From Talinum fruticosum (lineage: Eukaryota; Streptophyta; Magnoliopsida; Caryophyllales; Talinaceae), in NCBI GenBank assembly GCA_021018815.1, contig JAITYX010000083.1, positions 1,488,001 through 1,552,000 of the forward strand: a stretch of 64,000 bases of DNA, written 5' to 3'. The notes beneath the pieces were generated by a model, which was not told the origin of the DNA, made no database searches, and saw nothing but the letters and a program-made list of their open reading frames with translations. The translations under genes and the position numbers were made by a program. Below are positions 37,301 to 51,324 of this stretch, piece by piece; position 1 is the first letter of the stretch; each line of letters begins with the position of its first letter.

Positions 37301-38200
37301 CGGCATCGCCTTCAGCAACATGAGTGATCACATCCCCAGTTCTTGGATCATATGTTGCAAATGTCTTCCCTGATATAAGCCAAATGAAATTCTCCGTATT
37401 CAAGATACAGTTTGTACTTTGCCAACATCAGGAGGTCCAAAATTTGGGTCGGGTTTAAGTTAATCAGACAAACTCGAGTAATCAAGTAAGATTTCGCAAA
37501 CCAACAGCTAAGTAAAAACTGGTTCATCAAAGATTAATACCAGATGCTGATTCAACAAACTGGCCATTGATCAGAAGCTGAGTGTACTTGACATCGACAG
37601 GAGGAATGATAGGGTTCTCAACCGCAACAGCAGTGCTATACCGGCTTCGGCTTAAGCTCCTCTCCCAGCTGGAGCTTCCTCCTAAAATAACACATTTTTG
37701 GCACCAAAAAAAAAATGTCAATAAAATTCCTAAACTCCCCCTCCCCCTCCTCTCTTTTCCTCATGAATAATCTCTAATATACTACTACATGTCAGATTTG
37801 TCCATATTTCAACATGCAACTGAATTATTATTAATTTTAGAAAAAAATAAACAAATAGGAGTAGTTAATGGGTGTGAAGCCAATAAACCCCAGTTAATCT
37901 CAGGATTAACAATCAGATTTCAACAACCAACATAACAAAATAATGCCAAGTACTGAATTTTTTATCCCAAGAAGATAATCAATCGCATGATATAGCAAGG
38001 AAACCAGCCAAAGATGAAATCTTGAACTGAACATCCAACTGGGCATACAATTTCAATATACAGAATTGCAAGAACAGAAAACAAAAAACAGAGGATGACG
38101 AAAGGAACTTACGAAGAGACAGAAAAAGAGAAGAAGAAGGGTGAGAAGAGGAGAGAGAACGGTAGAGGAGAGAGGAGAGCCTGCGAGCAGCAGCTGCCAT
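34331..38200 (-). CDS. ALDH2B: Mitochondrial aldehyde dehydrogenase, ALDH2B type
   Basis: Eleven exons on the minus strand: 38200-38113, 37681-37541, 37369-37227, 37109-36956, 36563-36334, 35989-35900, 35793-35620, 35325-35188, 35045-34908, 34828-34767 and 34604-34331. All splice phases close, giving 543 aa without lesion. The N-terminus ([19 protein letters not shown], Arg/Ser-rich) looks like a mitochondrial transit peptide. The catalytic centre is complete: LELGGKSP with the general-base Glu (exon 7), [14 protein letters not shown] with the nucleophile Cys (exon 8), PWNFPLLMF (exon 5) and EIFGPVQS (exon 10). It oxidises aldehydes such as acetaldehyde to acids with NAD+. Plant ALDH2B members act in ethanol and pyruvate-derived acetaldehyde removal, and in maize RF2A in pollen fertility. 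The ATG at 38200 is the first in frame. Confidence 0.95.
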
Positions 38201-38490
38201 AGTTGGAAATAACTCGAAACTTTTCACCCACCACTCCCACTCCTACTCTGACTTTATCCAACTGAGTATGCAGAAGATAAGTGATAAGTTTTCTGGATTC
38301 AACTTTAAGAAAATCTTCCTTTCTTTCTCTCAGAATTTTCTTTAAAAAAATACAATAAATTGGTCTCCTCTTTTTATGGGATTGAAATGTCACTCCTCTG
38401 TCGTATGTGACTGGGTAGTATCTATTTTTTTCTCTTCTGTATTCAAATCCAGATTTTTATAACATTCTTTCTCCCTCTCTCTGTGTGTCT

Positions 38491-38556
38491 CTCTCTCATT
38501 GGTAAGGATGACAACGATGGTCTCTCTCTCACTCTTTCTCATTGGTAAGGATGACA
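38491..38556. repeat. Short tandem duplication, 43-base period
   Basis: CTCATTGGTAAGGATGACA occurs at about 38,495 and again 43 bases on, each preceded by a CT-rich tract. Confidence 0.6.
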
Positions 38557-41175
38557 TGATTGCCATCGTTGGTGGTCACGCTCACTGGGTTCCCTTGTCT
38601 ACATCTGCGTATTCCACAAATTGAGCAAACCTCCATAGCCAGATGATCCTTGACTTTATATCTTTTTAAGTTAAAGACAACATTAATTTTTTTCTTTTTT
38701 CTTTATTTTTGGGTTAAAAATAAGAGGTTGATGCTACATTGAAGGTGGGTACATTCCTCAAGAAAGCTTAGAAGTGGATAGGTTGTTCAGTCTTTGTCGT
38801 GCTGGTGATACAATTATACGTATAAAGAGGATTATAGGGAGTTTAAGGAAGCAAGTAGAAGGTGAAGTAGGAATCTAAAACCGATTGAGGGGCTTATTGC
38901 TTAAAGTATAAGGTGGCATATTACAAAGAATTTGTCGTGATTTAGCGAGGCCTTTTTGTTTGAATAACGACAAATGTCATTACCTTTACCTCTTAGGTAT
39001 TATACTCTTTTCTTACGTGAAAATACGTTTCAAAATAGTTAATTTCGATGCATAATTTATTTTCTTAAATTTTTTAACAAATTTAGTTACAACGATTCAT
39101 GTACCTAATTTTCATATTCATGTATGTCATTATAGGGATGATAAAATGCATGGTATATCACCTCCCCTATGAAAAGACCAATTTAGTATTGAGTTGCACC
39201 ATTTCAACATTGTGCATAAATAAAGGTACAATCTACAATTGATTAGGCCTTAATTCCTAACTAAAAATTGTGCGTATATTCTTTACGTTTCTCTGCGCCA
39301 CAAACTGGTCACAAACTACCTAATAAAATGACCGTGTAAATGCTACCAAACTCTATACTAAAACCCGTATTTAAAATTTATTGACTATATATATAGTACT
39401 TCATAAAAATTTTAATATAAAAAAAAATTTGGCTTTAATTTTCCTCTTGTTTGACACTATTTAATGTTACCAAACTCTATACTAAAAACTATATTTAAAA
39501 TTCATTAACTAAAATGATATTGGATTGGTAGGACTCATGTCTTTCTATACAAAGAACATGATATTTAAGTTAGTGAAAAGAAAGTCCAAATGACCCTCAA
39601 CCTTATAGTAAGCCCAAGCCCAAGCCCAAATTTGGACTTAAAAAAATATCAAACATGCCCAAAGCCCAAATGAAAGATGTTGTTTGGTCCAATTCTTTTG
39701 GGCCTCATACCCATTTCAGCCTTTTGTTTAAATTCACAATCGATTCTCGTTTAATAAAACCTTAAAACATTTTCGACCTCTAAAATTCAGTTTAGTTTAT
39801 ATTTATCGAAACCATCTTATAAAAACTCATTTCAACATAAACATCATATTACAACTTGTGAATTAGTATATAGTTGGGTCGCATCAGAAAGTAACTCATA
39901 ATGTACATTTTTTTCAACTTATCATAAGTACGTTATAATAAACCGGTACCGATGAGTGCTGATCAATGTTAAATAATATTGAATCAGAAGACATAACTAA
40001 ATGTAAATTAGTGTTGGTCGATATATCGGTGATAAAGATATTTCGAAAAAGATTTGAAAATTATAGATTTAAATTGAGATGTGTGTGTTTGAAATTAGCA
40101 ACGTGGTGTATGAAAGAACAGTTAATGTGGAGCAACAAATTTCTGGTTGTTTTAGTTACGTCACATGGTAAGAGATGTTTTTGTGGCTGTGGATAAGTAT
40201 CAAAAATTCAGTTGGATTTTGATTTCGAAAATACCAAACTTATTTGGAACATTCTATTTCTCCATCATATTTTATTATTTATTTATTTATTTATTTATTT
40301 GCTTTCAAACCGTCACTATTTTAATAATATTTGGTCCCACTTCTCCCCCATTCCTTTCCCTCCTCTTTCATTTTCTCACTTTTTGTGGATAAGGACGTAC
40401 GGCCATAATTATCCAAATACCATCTTTACCCTTTAAATAAATAAATTCTTTTTAATTGAACAAATAATCATCGATATTACAACCAATATTTATTTCTGTT
40501 TTCAATTCGTTTCGAACTTATTTATCGTTCGTATCAGCTCGTTTCTACTATAACATATAATGTAAACGTAAAACAATATAGATAGATGCTAACAATTCAA
40601 TTTGTCAAAAGCATGTGTTTTACTATCATTGGCGTGGGTTTTGAACAAAGATTGATTTTGAATTAATAACTCTTTATCTTTTTGTTTAAAAATAAATGAC
40701 GTTTAGATCTAATTTTGGAACCTTTAAATATATGATATATTTCACATAAAGATCGATAATAATATAATAATATATTTATTTATCAATTTTAGCATATATG
40801 ATTACAAATTTGTATTAAAAAATTTACATTTTAATTTAGTGCATAATATTTTTATATATATTAAAAAAAAAAAGAATTGGTATGGGAGAAGACTGGCCAC
40901 GAGGGCACGCTCTCTTCACACGCAACCCATTCACACCTCAGACCAGCTGGGCCCGGGCCCTCAGTACGGGCCCTACAAAGGATACTGCAATCTTAGCCCA
41001 AAAAGTAAAAAAAAAAAAAAAAGAAATAGGGAGGGGCCAATGGGTAAAATGGGAATTTGTAACCTTAAAAGAAAATCCCCAATCCCAAAAGGAGAGGAGG
41101 TGGCATTCTTTATGTTTTGCTTCCTCTTATCCCTACTTCTACGTCATCGCATGTCATCGTCATCTCTTGCCTAAA

Positions 41176-41284
41176 TTTGGTCATTTTCCACGTACCCTCA
41201 ATTTTTTTTAAGTAAAATAAAATTTAAAATTTTGGTCATTTTCCACGTACCCTCAATTTTTTTAAGTAAAATAAAATTAAATAA
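41176..41284. repeat. 55-base tandem duplication
   Basis: TTTGGTCATTTTCCACGTAC begins at 41176 and again at 41231. Both copies continue through a T-run and AAGTAAAATAAAAT. The copies are nearly identical, differing by one base in the T-run, which suggests recent origin. Confidence 0.85.
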
Positions 41285-44200
41285 AATATTGAAAGCCACT
41301 CTCATATATCCTAATTCTCTTCGGATAACATCGTGTTATGGAGTGTTTTTTACGCTCAATTCTATTTATATTCGATAATATTGACTTGATCGAAGTTACG
41401 ACTTAAAATCTCAATATCGACTTGTTATGTTAGGTATTGATTTTTAGTCGATTTAGCGATGATCTAAATAATAAAAAATGACATAACATGTATCCATCGA
41501 TCTAGAAACTAATTCTCATGAGTCAACCATAATTTGGTCATAATTGAACAATTTATTCATAAAATATAATCTTATCTTGCTTCGAAATTAAAATAAAAAT
41601 AACAATCTCACTTATTAAAAACGAAATAGAACCATCACACGTACATAAACTTAAAACCCAATAGTCCTATCAATGTGGGGTATAGGTTGGAAGGGTCCGA
41701 AGTAACATCGTTACTTCTTAATGCCATAATACAAATATACTCCGTATTATTTACATTAAGACACTAGCGTAAAAATCATAACCGTCTAATATTTTATCAA
41801 ATTACAAAATTATTCTACTTTAATACATTATAATTCAAATTAGAAAAAAAAGCTAAATTTAACTTTTTCTAACCATCTAAAAGGTGAATATTAATTAATA
41901 AAATAAAGGATTAGAATAAAGAAAAGAAATAATAAAAGGGTAATAGTAATATAATCCATAGGCATAGTGAGATGTTATTATCGAAAGGCCCCTCCCCTTT
42001 TGACTTGTTTTGGTGCGTTTAGATTGTTCTTATCTCCAAATCCATTCCCATCTCATCGGGAATTCTCCTTCCTTCCTTCCTTTCCTCCTACCACATGTTT
42101 TATTTTCTCCTTTTTTTTTCCTAAACAAAAACTTGCCCTACATATTATATATATCTAAATGATTCGACATCTTTTTTCTCATTTCTTTTCACCTTTGACT
42201 TGATCGTGACAATTTCATACCATGACATATACGCACCATCGATCATGCCTTTCAAATCTTATCATCAGCCATTTATCTTGACTAGGTTTCATAATGCACA
42301 TTAATGGATTGTCGGATCTGTTCGGATCAATCGTTAATCGAATAGTCCGTTGATAAATTGAGATAGACTCTGTCGATATAAACGATATCAATAGCTGATT
42401 CATCATTATTAAATTGCAAGTATGGATGTTTTCACAAGTAAAAATGATAAATTAAATATGATCTATATAATCTAATTAATAGATAATTTTAAAGTTTTTA
42501 TAAAATTCACGACGTGATTTTTAGAAACACATTAAAATATATTATTATTTATTAGAAAAAGGTAAATGCAATATGTAGTAACTCATAATGAATAAGGCGT
42601 AACCACCATGAAATTAATTAAATCATGTGCCAAAAATAGTATTATATTATATATATTTTATCCACTTTTCTCGTGTAAAATGCTAAAAAATATATATATA
42701 TCAACTTCAAAGTTGACTTCACAAAATTAATGAAATTTCATACATAACTCCCACGATGGATGACTTAGGAAAAGATGTGCCCAGTGAAGTTTAGAGGCAC
42801 ATGTCCAAAATATAATAGACACTTTTTTTATAAAAATGTCGAAATTAAACATGTATATTTTTTGATAAAAAAATATATGTATCCCTAAGAGATTAAAAAA
42901 CCAATTAGACAAGTTACTGTTCATTGAAAATTTAGGGGTATTTGTGTAAATATTGTAAAATAGTTGGTTATTACTTTTCAGTTACTTTTTTATCTTTCTT
43001 CCCCGTTTCATATTCATCTTTTCTTTCATTTTGCCTCTGCCTTGCAGAACTCTCCCTCTTTCTCTCTCCATCTCTGTTCTCCATCACTGTATGTATAATT
43101 CAATGGAACTCACAAACTAAATGAGTTTTGTATAAGTTTAAAATACGAGATTCGTATTTATAATTTTACATAAATTATCGTGATTAATAAATAAAAAATT
43201 TAGTAATTTTTTTTAAAGGATATCTCATTATAGCATATAATCCTAATTAAGTTTGTGAAGTGAGATGAGGTGGCGGTCATTATCCTATGTGGCGGAAGGC
43301 GATTGGGTGGGTGACGAGAGAGCTTATTTTCATTGGATGGCGTACGATGAATAGTAGGGATTCGAAACAGCGGAGAAGAGATCCTCCAAAAAAAAAAGAA
43401 ACTAAAATAGTGAAAAGAAAGATTATGGATAGGGATATGTGGAGAGAGAGAGAGAGAAATAGCGAGAAGTATGATGTTGTCGAGGATTCAAGGGTTTATC
43501 CACTAGAGAATCTGAAATCCCAATAGTACCCTTGGAGAACATCAAAATTATGATCCTACCCCTGGCCTGGAGAGAGGGTGGCAGATTCGTAATTAATGGA
43601 ACAGTCAGAGAGGTGAGGGGGTAGAAGAAAAGTAATGGGGCCGGCCAAAGCCCAAAGCCAACTGGGAAGTTTGAGAATGAGGGACAGAGATGCGCCTTAT
43701 CCGTTTCTTTATATGACGTTTCTTTTTCTATTTTTAATTAAAATAGGGATACTTTTTTTATGGGGGCCAGACAGCTAGGCATGCAATTGCGTGGTCGAGC
43801 AGCCGCATGCAGTTCACTATTTTAGTGTCGGTATTTCCTCCCTTTTCTCTCTCCTCTTCTCCCTATCTCCAGGATTTTCTAGTCTTCATATTCGCCTTTC
43901 GTTTAGAGAAAATTTAGGGTTTTTCCTTTTTATGAACACTAAGATTTTTCTTATCTATTTCATGTAAATAATGCATAACATTCATTTTTTTTCAGTAAAG
44001 GACTCGATAACATGCTGAAACCAGAGCTCGAAGGATATGAGACTCTCGAATTTTCAATTTTTACTAAATGAAATACAAACTTGGATCTCACGACAAATTT
44101 GTCTTTGAGAGAATATGTATATATCAGTGCTCTACTTACTTATGGATGTAAAGAAGACGTTCTCATACATATATCAACATTGTTAATTAACAAAACGACA

Positions 44201-44535
44201 TTTGTATAATATAGTGATCGTCAAAGAGAATATTATAAATTTAACAGTTTAAAATGTTATAATAAGAATAGTTTGCTAATAGCTATAATAATATTACTCG
44301 TTTTGTTATTCACTACAAAAGAAGATACTAATCTTGTTGTGTATATTTATAAATTTATGATAATTAAGAAAATTGTTAAAGATATATATTTACCCTCTTT
44401 TTATAAAATTTTAAAAATTTTGCAGAATGTGAGGAATATATCAATTTTTGGGGGGTTAGAAAAAGAAAACAGCTGTGAGCAATTAAGAATAAGAAATGGC
44501 AAGCAGGAAAACAACAGTGGTTTTGAAAATGTCCC

Positions 44536-44536
<1 letters not shown>

Positions 44537-44569
<33 letters not shown>
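44537..44569. repeat. (CTG)11 trinucleotide repeat
   Basis: Eleven perfect CTG units (CAG on the minus strand). The frames through it would give poly-Leu or poly-Gln, but no recognisable coding context surrounds it. Confidence 0.9.
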
Positions 44570-44570
<1 letters not shown>

Positions 44571-44876
44571 GCTGTGGCTGTGCCCCCTCTCGTAAGTCCT
44601 ACCTCTCTCTCTCCATCTCTCTCCCTTAATTGACTAATTAATTGAAAGCTTAATGAATGGATTTGACGAAATTGAAGGGTAATGAGGTGGTTAGTACGTA
44701 AGTTGAAAAACTGTGTTTCCAAAACCATCAACGACACTGTTTTTTTTTTTTGGTTTCTTTGCTTTGACGAATGTTGTCAGCCCCTGGTTTTTCCGAATTC
44801 CTCTCTCTCTCTCTCTTTCCTCGTGACTATTTCTTCTAAGTTGACATCTAATTGCATATTCTAGATAAGCCTTAAA

Positions 44877-44995
44877 AATACTCCATCCATTTTAAATTAT
44901 ATGTCGTTTTAGAAGGATAAGAAAAAATTAAGATAGATAAAAAATGAAGTTAATTACATATTAAAATATCTAATATATCCTTCTTATTTCCAATA
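44877..44995. mobile_element. Truncated Stowaway-like MITE end
   Basis: TACTCCATCCATTTTAAATT followed by ATATGTCGTTTTAG resembles the left end of the element at 32,741. No matching right end was found. A GAGCTCG-rich repeat begins shortly after, so it may have been interrupted or deleted. Confidence 0.45.
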
Positions 44996-45004
44996 AAATT
45001 ACAA

Positions 45005-45360
45005 CTATGGGTGTATTAGATCCGAGTCAAGCCCAAACCTCGCGGACTCGAAACCGGGCTCGTGAGTATCGTTTGTACCTCAAGCTCGGCTCATGAAAAG
45101 CTAAAACCTAAGCTCGGCTCATCAAAAGTTCGAGTTTGAGTTTGGTTCGTCCTTGACTCGTTAGTTCACTATGCTTTTTTAAACTCCTATTTTTAGGTTA
45201 AAAGTCACACTTATATATTTACTTAGGCGTGTACGTGAGCCGAGCTCAAACTTGCAATTTTGGAGCTCATAAGCTCGCTAAGCGTACATGAGTCAATTAC
45301 AAACGAGTCGAACGAACGAACGAGCTCACGAGCTGAGCAAACGAGCTAACCAAACCTGGA
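45005..45360. repeat. GAGCTCG-rich dispersed repeat, copy 1
   Basis: Dense in GAGCTCG, CTCGGCTCA and CGAACGAACGAGCTC words, far more GC-rich than the surroundings. It shares order and wording with 45,440-45,885 (CTCGGCTCAT, TTAGTTCACTAT, AAAGTCACAC). No coding capacity. Likely a non-autonomous element of unknown class. Confidence 0.65.
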
Positions 45361-45439
45361 TATTATTTTCTTAATTGTGTATATTGTGATTGTTGAGAAA
45401 AAGAAGTCTCAATAAAGTTCATGTTTATATTTTTATTAT

Positions 45440-45885
45440 AAGTATAGAGGTGTATTCGAGTCGAACCGAGTCCGAACCTACCAGTGCTCGGAGCTCGACT
45501 CGTAAGTATCATTTGTAACTTGAGCTCGGCAAAATCAACCTCAAGCTCGACTCACTAAAAGCTCAAGCCTCAGCTCGGCTCATCCCTTTCTCCTTAGTTC
45601 ACTATACTTCTTTAAGTTCTTGTTTTTAGATTTAAAGTCACACGTTATATACTTAGTATAAAAACATGAATTTGAACTTAATTGAGGCTCATTTGTTTGG
45701 CTCACTCGGTTCGTTTGCTCATATTGTCGACTTGTTCGTTCGTTTGGCTCGTATAGGTTCGGCAAGTTTACGTGCTCCAAAATTACAGGCTCGAGCTCGC
45801 TACGAGTTCGACTTGGCAAGCATTTATATGAGCCGGTTCGCGAGTACTCGTGAGCCGACTTGTCTCAACTCCACCCCTAATGGTA
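45440..45885. repeat. GAGCTCG-rich dispersed repeat, copy 2
   Basis: Related to copy 1, sharing the AGCTCGACTCGTAAGTATCA-type start, a TTAGTTCACTATACTTCTTT middle and a GAGCTCGCTACGAGTTCGAC-type end. An ORF at 45666-45905 is a product of this composition, not a gene. Confidence 0.65.
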
Positions 45886-48087
45886 GGATGCCACAATTTA
45901 AGTAAAGAAAATTGCCATAAAAACTAAAGCTTTAATTTATTTAAATGAATGGTAATGTATATTTAATTAATCTTAAACTAGATAATCTCTTATAAGGTAT
46001 ATCATGAGAGGTAAACTATTGTGGTGAGTGTGGATAATCATTTGGATGATTACTAATTAATAGATAAACTATGATAAAAAAAATCAGATAAATTATAACT
46101 CATCTTTAGCTAAAAAATTAATTTAGAATATATTATAGTCACCTCAAAATCTTTAAAAAGTCATCATTTCTAAAAAATTCGACATGTAACAATTTTAATA
46201 TGAGACGGGCTTATTAAAAAATGTGTGCGCGATAATAGTAATGGTAAAAAAAAAAAATGTAATGTTTACAAGTTTTGCTAACTTTTTTGTAAATATATTA
46301 TTGTGGCGTTTTTTATTTGCTATATTTTTCATGTGGGTTTCTCTGGTCAACCTTATTGTGTTTTTTACATCTCTTTCCTTTTGTTTTCTTAACTTATAAG
46401 TTTTAATTAATCATATATATTTTTTAAATCATATTTTTTACTTTAAAAATTTATATTCTATTTTTAAAAAAAAAGTTATGTTACCGAATATTTTCAATTT
46501 GAATATTTTCATACCAACTTAATAATTAAATCATACACATCTCGTGGGATTAAATTCTTTGGAAATAATAATTGAAAAAGACAGGAGAAAAATTTATTCA
46601 CCAATTGGACTCCAAATGGGGAAGCTATTAGCCTCCTTATCTTATCCTCTTTTATAATAAATTTTATAGGGAGGGTTGAAAGTGCATATAATCTATGATA
46701 TATCCTAAGAGATCTTTGAAGAATCAAAAGTGGGGTACAAAATATATGTTGGTCTAAAAGCCAAAAGGAAAATCTTTGTGGCCTAAATCCTCAACACCAA
46801 CCAACTAATTCCACACATATATATAATAATCCTTTATTTATATTAATCTTATTTTTGTCTTTAGTCACGATGTTTTTCTAAGGGGAGAAAAAAATCGACA
46901 TCTATGGCATCCCATTTTATAAATACTTACTGAATGGATACAAAATGTTTACTAACACGATGTGACGTAATAAATGAAAAATATCACCATAAAAATGGAG
47001 GGATTTTAATTAAAAATTAAAATCGATCAATCATTATGAGTCAAGTATACTTTTAATATATTTATTATGGTCTAGCAATAGTATGCATGTTTATTAATTA
47101 GCATGCATTTCGAGTTCTTTTTTAAAAAAAAATTATGTAAAGTAGGTTACTTAGTAATCAAGTACCACAAAAGTAATTCAAAATTTTATTATGTGCCTTA
47201 GGAAATTAATATACTAATTTAGATTTTATTAGCATTTTAACATTTAAGGAGCAAAATTGAGAAGTTGCATTAGCTATGTGGTTTTTTATTTGAAAAACAC
47301 CTCTTATTGCATGCAAGAAATGAAAGGAAATTGAAGGTGACAATATATGTTGGGTTTCATATGTTGTAAAAAGAAATCGCTACTAAATAAATTATTAGTC
47401 GAGCTCAAATTAAAAAGTTATTTTAAAATATATAAGACAATTTCATCTAAAAATTTGTACTAATTTAATTGGAAAGAATGTTCAATGATGAGTCGCTTTC
47501 AAACTACTTGGTGCCAAAGCAAAAAAATGGGGGCCAACCTTTTTTTTTTTTTTTGGTTAAAAACTGGAAAAATAAGCTTAAATCCGTGCATATTTATATA
47601 TATGCATGTTGATAAAGAATACCACATTTTAAGTAGCAATTCTTTGCGTGTTATATTTGAAGCTCTTTTTCGGTATGGTTGATATGATTCATTATTTATT
47701 TTTTTAGAATTTTTCAATTTAGCCACCGAAAAATATTCATGTGAACATTATTTTAATTTTTATTTATTTTTTTAATATTAAAAAATAAATTTTTTTAATT
47801 AATATTCTCTAATTTAGTGTGCATAAAGACACCATATATCAAATTTGTATTGTCTACTTTAATTTATTGATCCAAATTTGGTACTTATCATCATCAATAG
47901 TTCATTACCACCTACTTTTAATTGGTCTTGCAATTTCTTTTTGTCCAATTTCCACTTTTGGGATTTTTTTGGACAAGTGGGGCATGCCATTGCCATCCTA
48001 TCTATATTTTTCCTTGAGTGTGGGAAGAATTATCACCTAAGCAACACTCTTAAATTATCTCCCTTCAATTAAATATCCCTCCATTTA

Positions 48088-48161
48088 TACACAAAAATAA
48101 GACTTGACTATATTCAAATATTTGTACACAAAAATAAGACTTCACTACATTCAAATATTTT
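48088..48161. repeat. 37-base tandem duplication
   Basis: TACACAAAAATAAGACTT occurs at 48,088 and 48,125, each followed by a near-identical TTCAAATATTT segment. Confidence 0.75.
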
Positions 48162-50319
48162 GATATTTCATAAAAGCAAGATATATACTTACAAGTTATT
48201 GTCATAACTTTAAAATAAATACAACTAATAACGAGTTTAAGCGTGGCTCGAAAAAAAAATTATACACAAAGAGTGTTTCGTCAATTGAATAAAACACCCT
48301 AATATTAGGGTTATTTTGAAAACAACAGGGGTGTTTCGTTAGGTATTTTATTAATGAATTAAAAAACAATTGATAATCGAAAAATACGAAAGGATTGTAT
48401 GCAGAAGAATAAACTACTTAATATACAAGGACGTTTATTAAATGAGTACGTAATCACTCATTTTTGCATGTAGTTATATAATAAATAGATAGATATATGG
48501 ATTTTAGAGTTTAGATGATCGATTATTCATTGATATATAATTTAAGTTTATTTTTCCAATATATAAATAAAAATGGCAAGAGAAAAATATATAGCACTAA
48601 ATTATGATGGGTTTGTATGATTTGAATACCAAATATTATTGCAACCCTTGACTCATAGGCTCATCAAACCCCTTAATTTGTTTCACTTTGGTTCATCCAC
48701 TAATCTTATCCCAAAATCTTTTGTGTCACCAAATGTTGGCATCTAGGTGACATACGTCAACCTTGTCACCCATATCGAACTAGCTTATATTGTATTTTTA
48801 AGAGCAGTATAATATAATAGGAAGGAAGGAAGGAAATCGAACTTGAGATCTAATATACTCATGATATCAATTTTACACACTAAACCATAACCTCATTGAT
48901 ATATATTTATTGTTCTATTGTTGTTTTCGTTTAACTTCTTGCACATCCTAAATGGCCTAAATCCGAACTTCTTTTTAACTCAAAGTGGGGATGGCCACCA
49001 ACTGTAGAAAGAGTTTCTCGACAATAAGCTTAGTTGGTAAAAACTCAAGGGTGATTTGGTTTACAAACTAATGGTGGCAAGTACTATCATTTAATTTCTT
49101 AATATAATTATTTAGTTCAAAACGACAATCCATCCTATATAATGTGACACCACCCTATGCTTGATGTCCCTTACTTGTTTTAGATGATCATATTGCCCAT
49201 TTTTGGCCAATAGTCATTATCCCACAGCTCGTAAAGGCAAATACCTTTCAAGATAAGGTTTTACTAAACTTGGATAAGATAAGATTAGAATCAATTCATA
49301 CAATCATACATATAGATATATATATTTATCGACACCATAAACTTGGTTATCTTTAGGGTCGGTCTTGTTAATCAAACTTGTAATTTATATATTTGACCAC
49401 TAAAAGATACCAGTATGATCAAACGAAACATGGACAATCTAATATAAACTTAACGTAACTAATATCTACGGTGTTATTTAATGTTTTGTGTAGACTTTTC
49501 AAGATGTTGTAATTTATAGCATCTTATGAAATACATTTATTACCCTAGTGACTTTTCACATACTCAAATACGTACATTCAATTGCTAGCACAATAATTAC
49601 CATGTTTTTTTTTCTTTAAATGTATAGGTAAAGTAAAAGTAATTCCAACAAATGCGTTTCGGAGATCCGAACTCGTGTTCTTCTCCTTACCGGAATAAGG
49701 CTGCTACCACCTCAACTACAATTTGTTTATGATTAAGGAGTTTACAATGGGGGGTTGAAGTGTTAAACCCAACTATTATGAACTCCATCAATTATAAATT
49801 TATCATCTATAACCACATTCAAACACATTATTGGCTATTTTTATTTTTTCGAACTTCCTATTATTAATTAGTTTTTTCTCAAGAGTGAAAATTCAAGATT
49901 TGCTTAGATTGGTCCAACAAATAGGGGTCAAATTTATTTATTTATATTTTCTTAAATTTGTGGAAACATGGTAGGAAGCAAACTTTTAGCCTCACCTTTT
50001 GAATGTCTCAAACAGTTGGTGTTTAAAAGGGATAATCAAGGGGTTTAAATTAACAAACACATTAATTAGCTTTACTTTCCGTGGTCCTTTGTCTAACCCC
50101 TTCCAAATTGTAATTAGCCAAACAAGTCAAAAGAAATGTTTGGAATATTAAACATAAACAACGTGGTCAAGTTAAATTCTTTATTTTTTTTTCAAATCCA
50201 CGAGAATAAAGACAGATATTCACTATTTATATTGCCTTTTTCCGCCCTAGAGAATATACTATTAGAATATTGTTCACTAGAAGGTTGATATTCTTTACGG
50301 GTGGATGAGCAATATTTAT

Positions 50320-50365
50320 ACTCGTTCCGTTTCATAATATTTATCATTTTTGAGACGAACAATAT
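50320..50365. mobile_element. Possible MITE terminus
   Basis: TACTCGTTCCGTTTCATAAT followed by ATTTATCATTTT resembles a Stowaway left end. No right terminus identified. The following A-rich sequence (50,370-50,530) is made of imperfect GAAATGAGTAGAAAT-like repeats. Confidence 0.35.
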
Positions 50366-51291
50366 TTATAAGAAGAAATGAACATAAACGAGTTGAAATG
50401 AATATAAACAAGTTGAAATGAGTAGAAATAACTTTTAGAACCGAAATAGAAATGAGTTGTTATAATAGAAATGAACAGAACAAATATAAATAAGTAAAAA
50501 TAAGCTGAAATAAATAGAAAATATAAATAGATATTGATATACATATTAATTCGAACCGGCTTTAAGTATCGTTGTTAGTTAAAAATTTGAACCATCTTCT
50601 CAAGCAACAAGATTATATTGCTTAGTTTGTGATCCAATCACATCAATCTAATACATTAGACCATTTGAACACATTCCAACTTTAATTCTCCACACTTTGG
50701 AAGTTGAATATAGTCTAATCAAAATATTAAATTAATTATTTTCATCTAATAACAACCATGATTGGAATTTTATGTAAGATCCTCATTTCTAACAAAAAAA
50801 AAAAAAACATGATTTTAAAAAAAGTTAAATAGAAATGAGTATATTTGGAATTTGATACTAGTAAAGCAATGTTAAAAAATTTGCCTCTATAGTCCATACA
50901 TTTCCCTCTCTATCCCTTTTCCGAATTAGAAAAATATGATTGTAATTATCTTAAAAATTCTCATCGAATTAAACTTTAATACTACGGAACGTTCTATATT
51001 ATTATATGTATTTTCATTTCTCCTCTTTACAACCGGTAGTATGCTACCCGGATTATCGTCAGGATAACGGATTTGCATACCATTTCCAAAAAAAAAAAAA
51101 AAAAAAGAGAGGAGAAATGGTAAAAAACTAAAATCAAGAGAAGTACATAATAACGTAAGGGACACAGTATAACAGAAGAAGTAGAAGAAGAAGTAGAAGG
51201 AGGGCCCACACATTCATTCACACACACTCTCTCTCTACTTTCTCTGTCATCTCTATCCAAAATACCCAATTCCAATTCCCCACCCTCCCCA

Positions 51292-51297
51292 TATAAG
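51292..51297 (+). promoter_or_regulatory. Candidate TATA box of the TPS gene
   Basis: TATAAG in CCATATAAGACG lies upstream of a long CT-rich stretch that behaves like a leader exon ending at 51973. Assignment by motif and context only. Confidence 0.3.
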
Positions 51298-51324
51298 ACG
51301 ATTCAACCAAACAAGCCCTTTGAA

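Larger units (their letters stand above)
38201..51290. other. 13-kb gene-poor AT-rich region
   Basis: No ORF with family features or splice structure could be found. It contains short tandem duplications (38,498; 41,176; 48,088), a CTG trinucleotide repeat, GAGCTCG-rich dispersed repeats and MITE ends (44,877; 50,320). The first few hundred bases hold the ALDH promoter. ORFs such as 43287-43526 and 40839-41174 are low-complexity or lack conserved features. Confidence 0.5.

Noticed and set aside
43287..43526. 79-codon Arg/Lys-rich ORF
   Set aside because: Composition follows from GA-rich sequence; no homology-like motifs or splice context.
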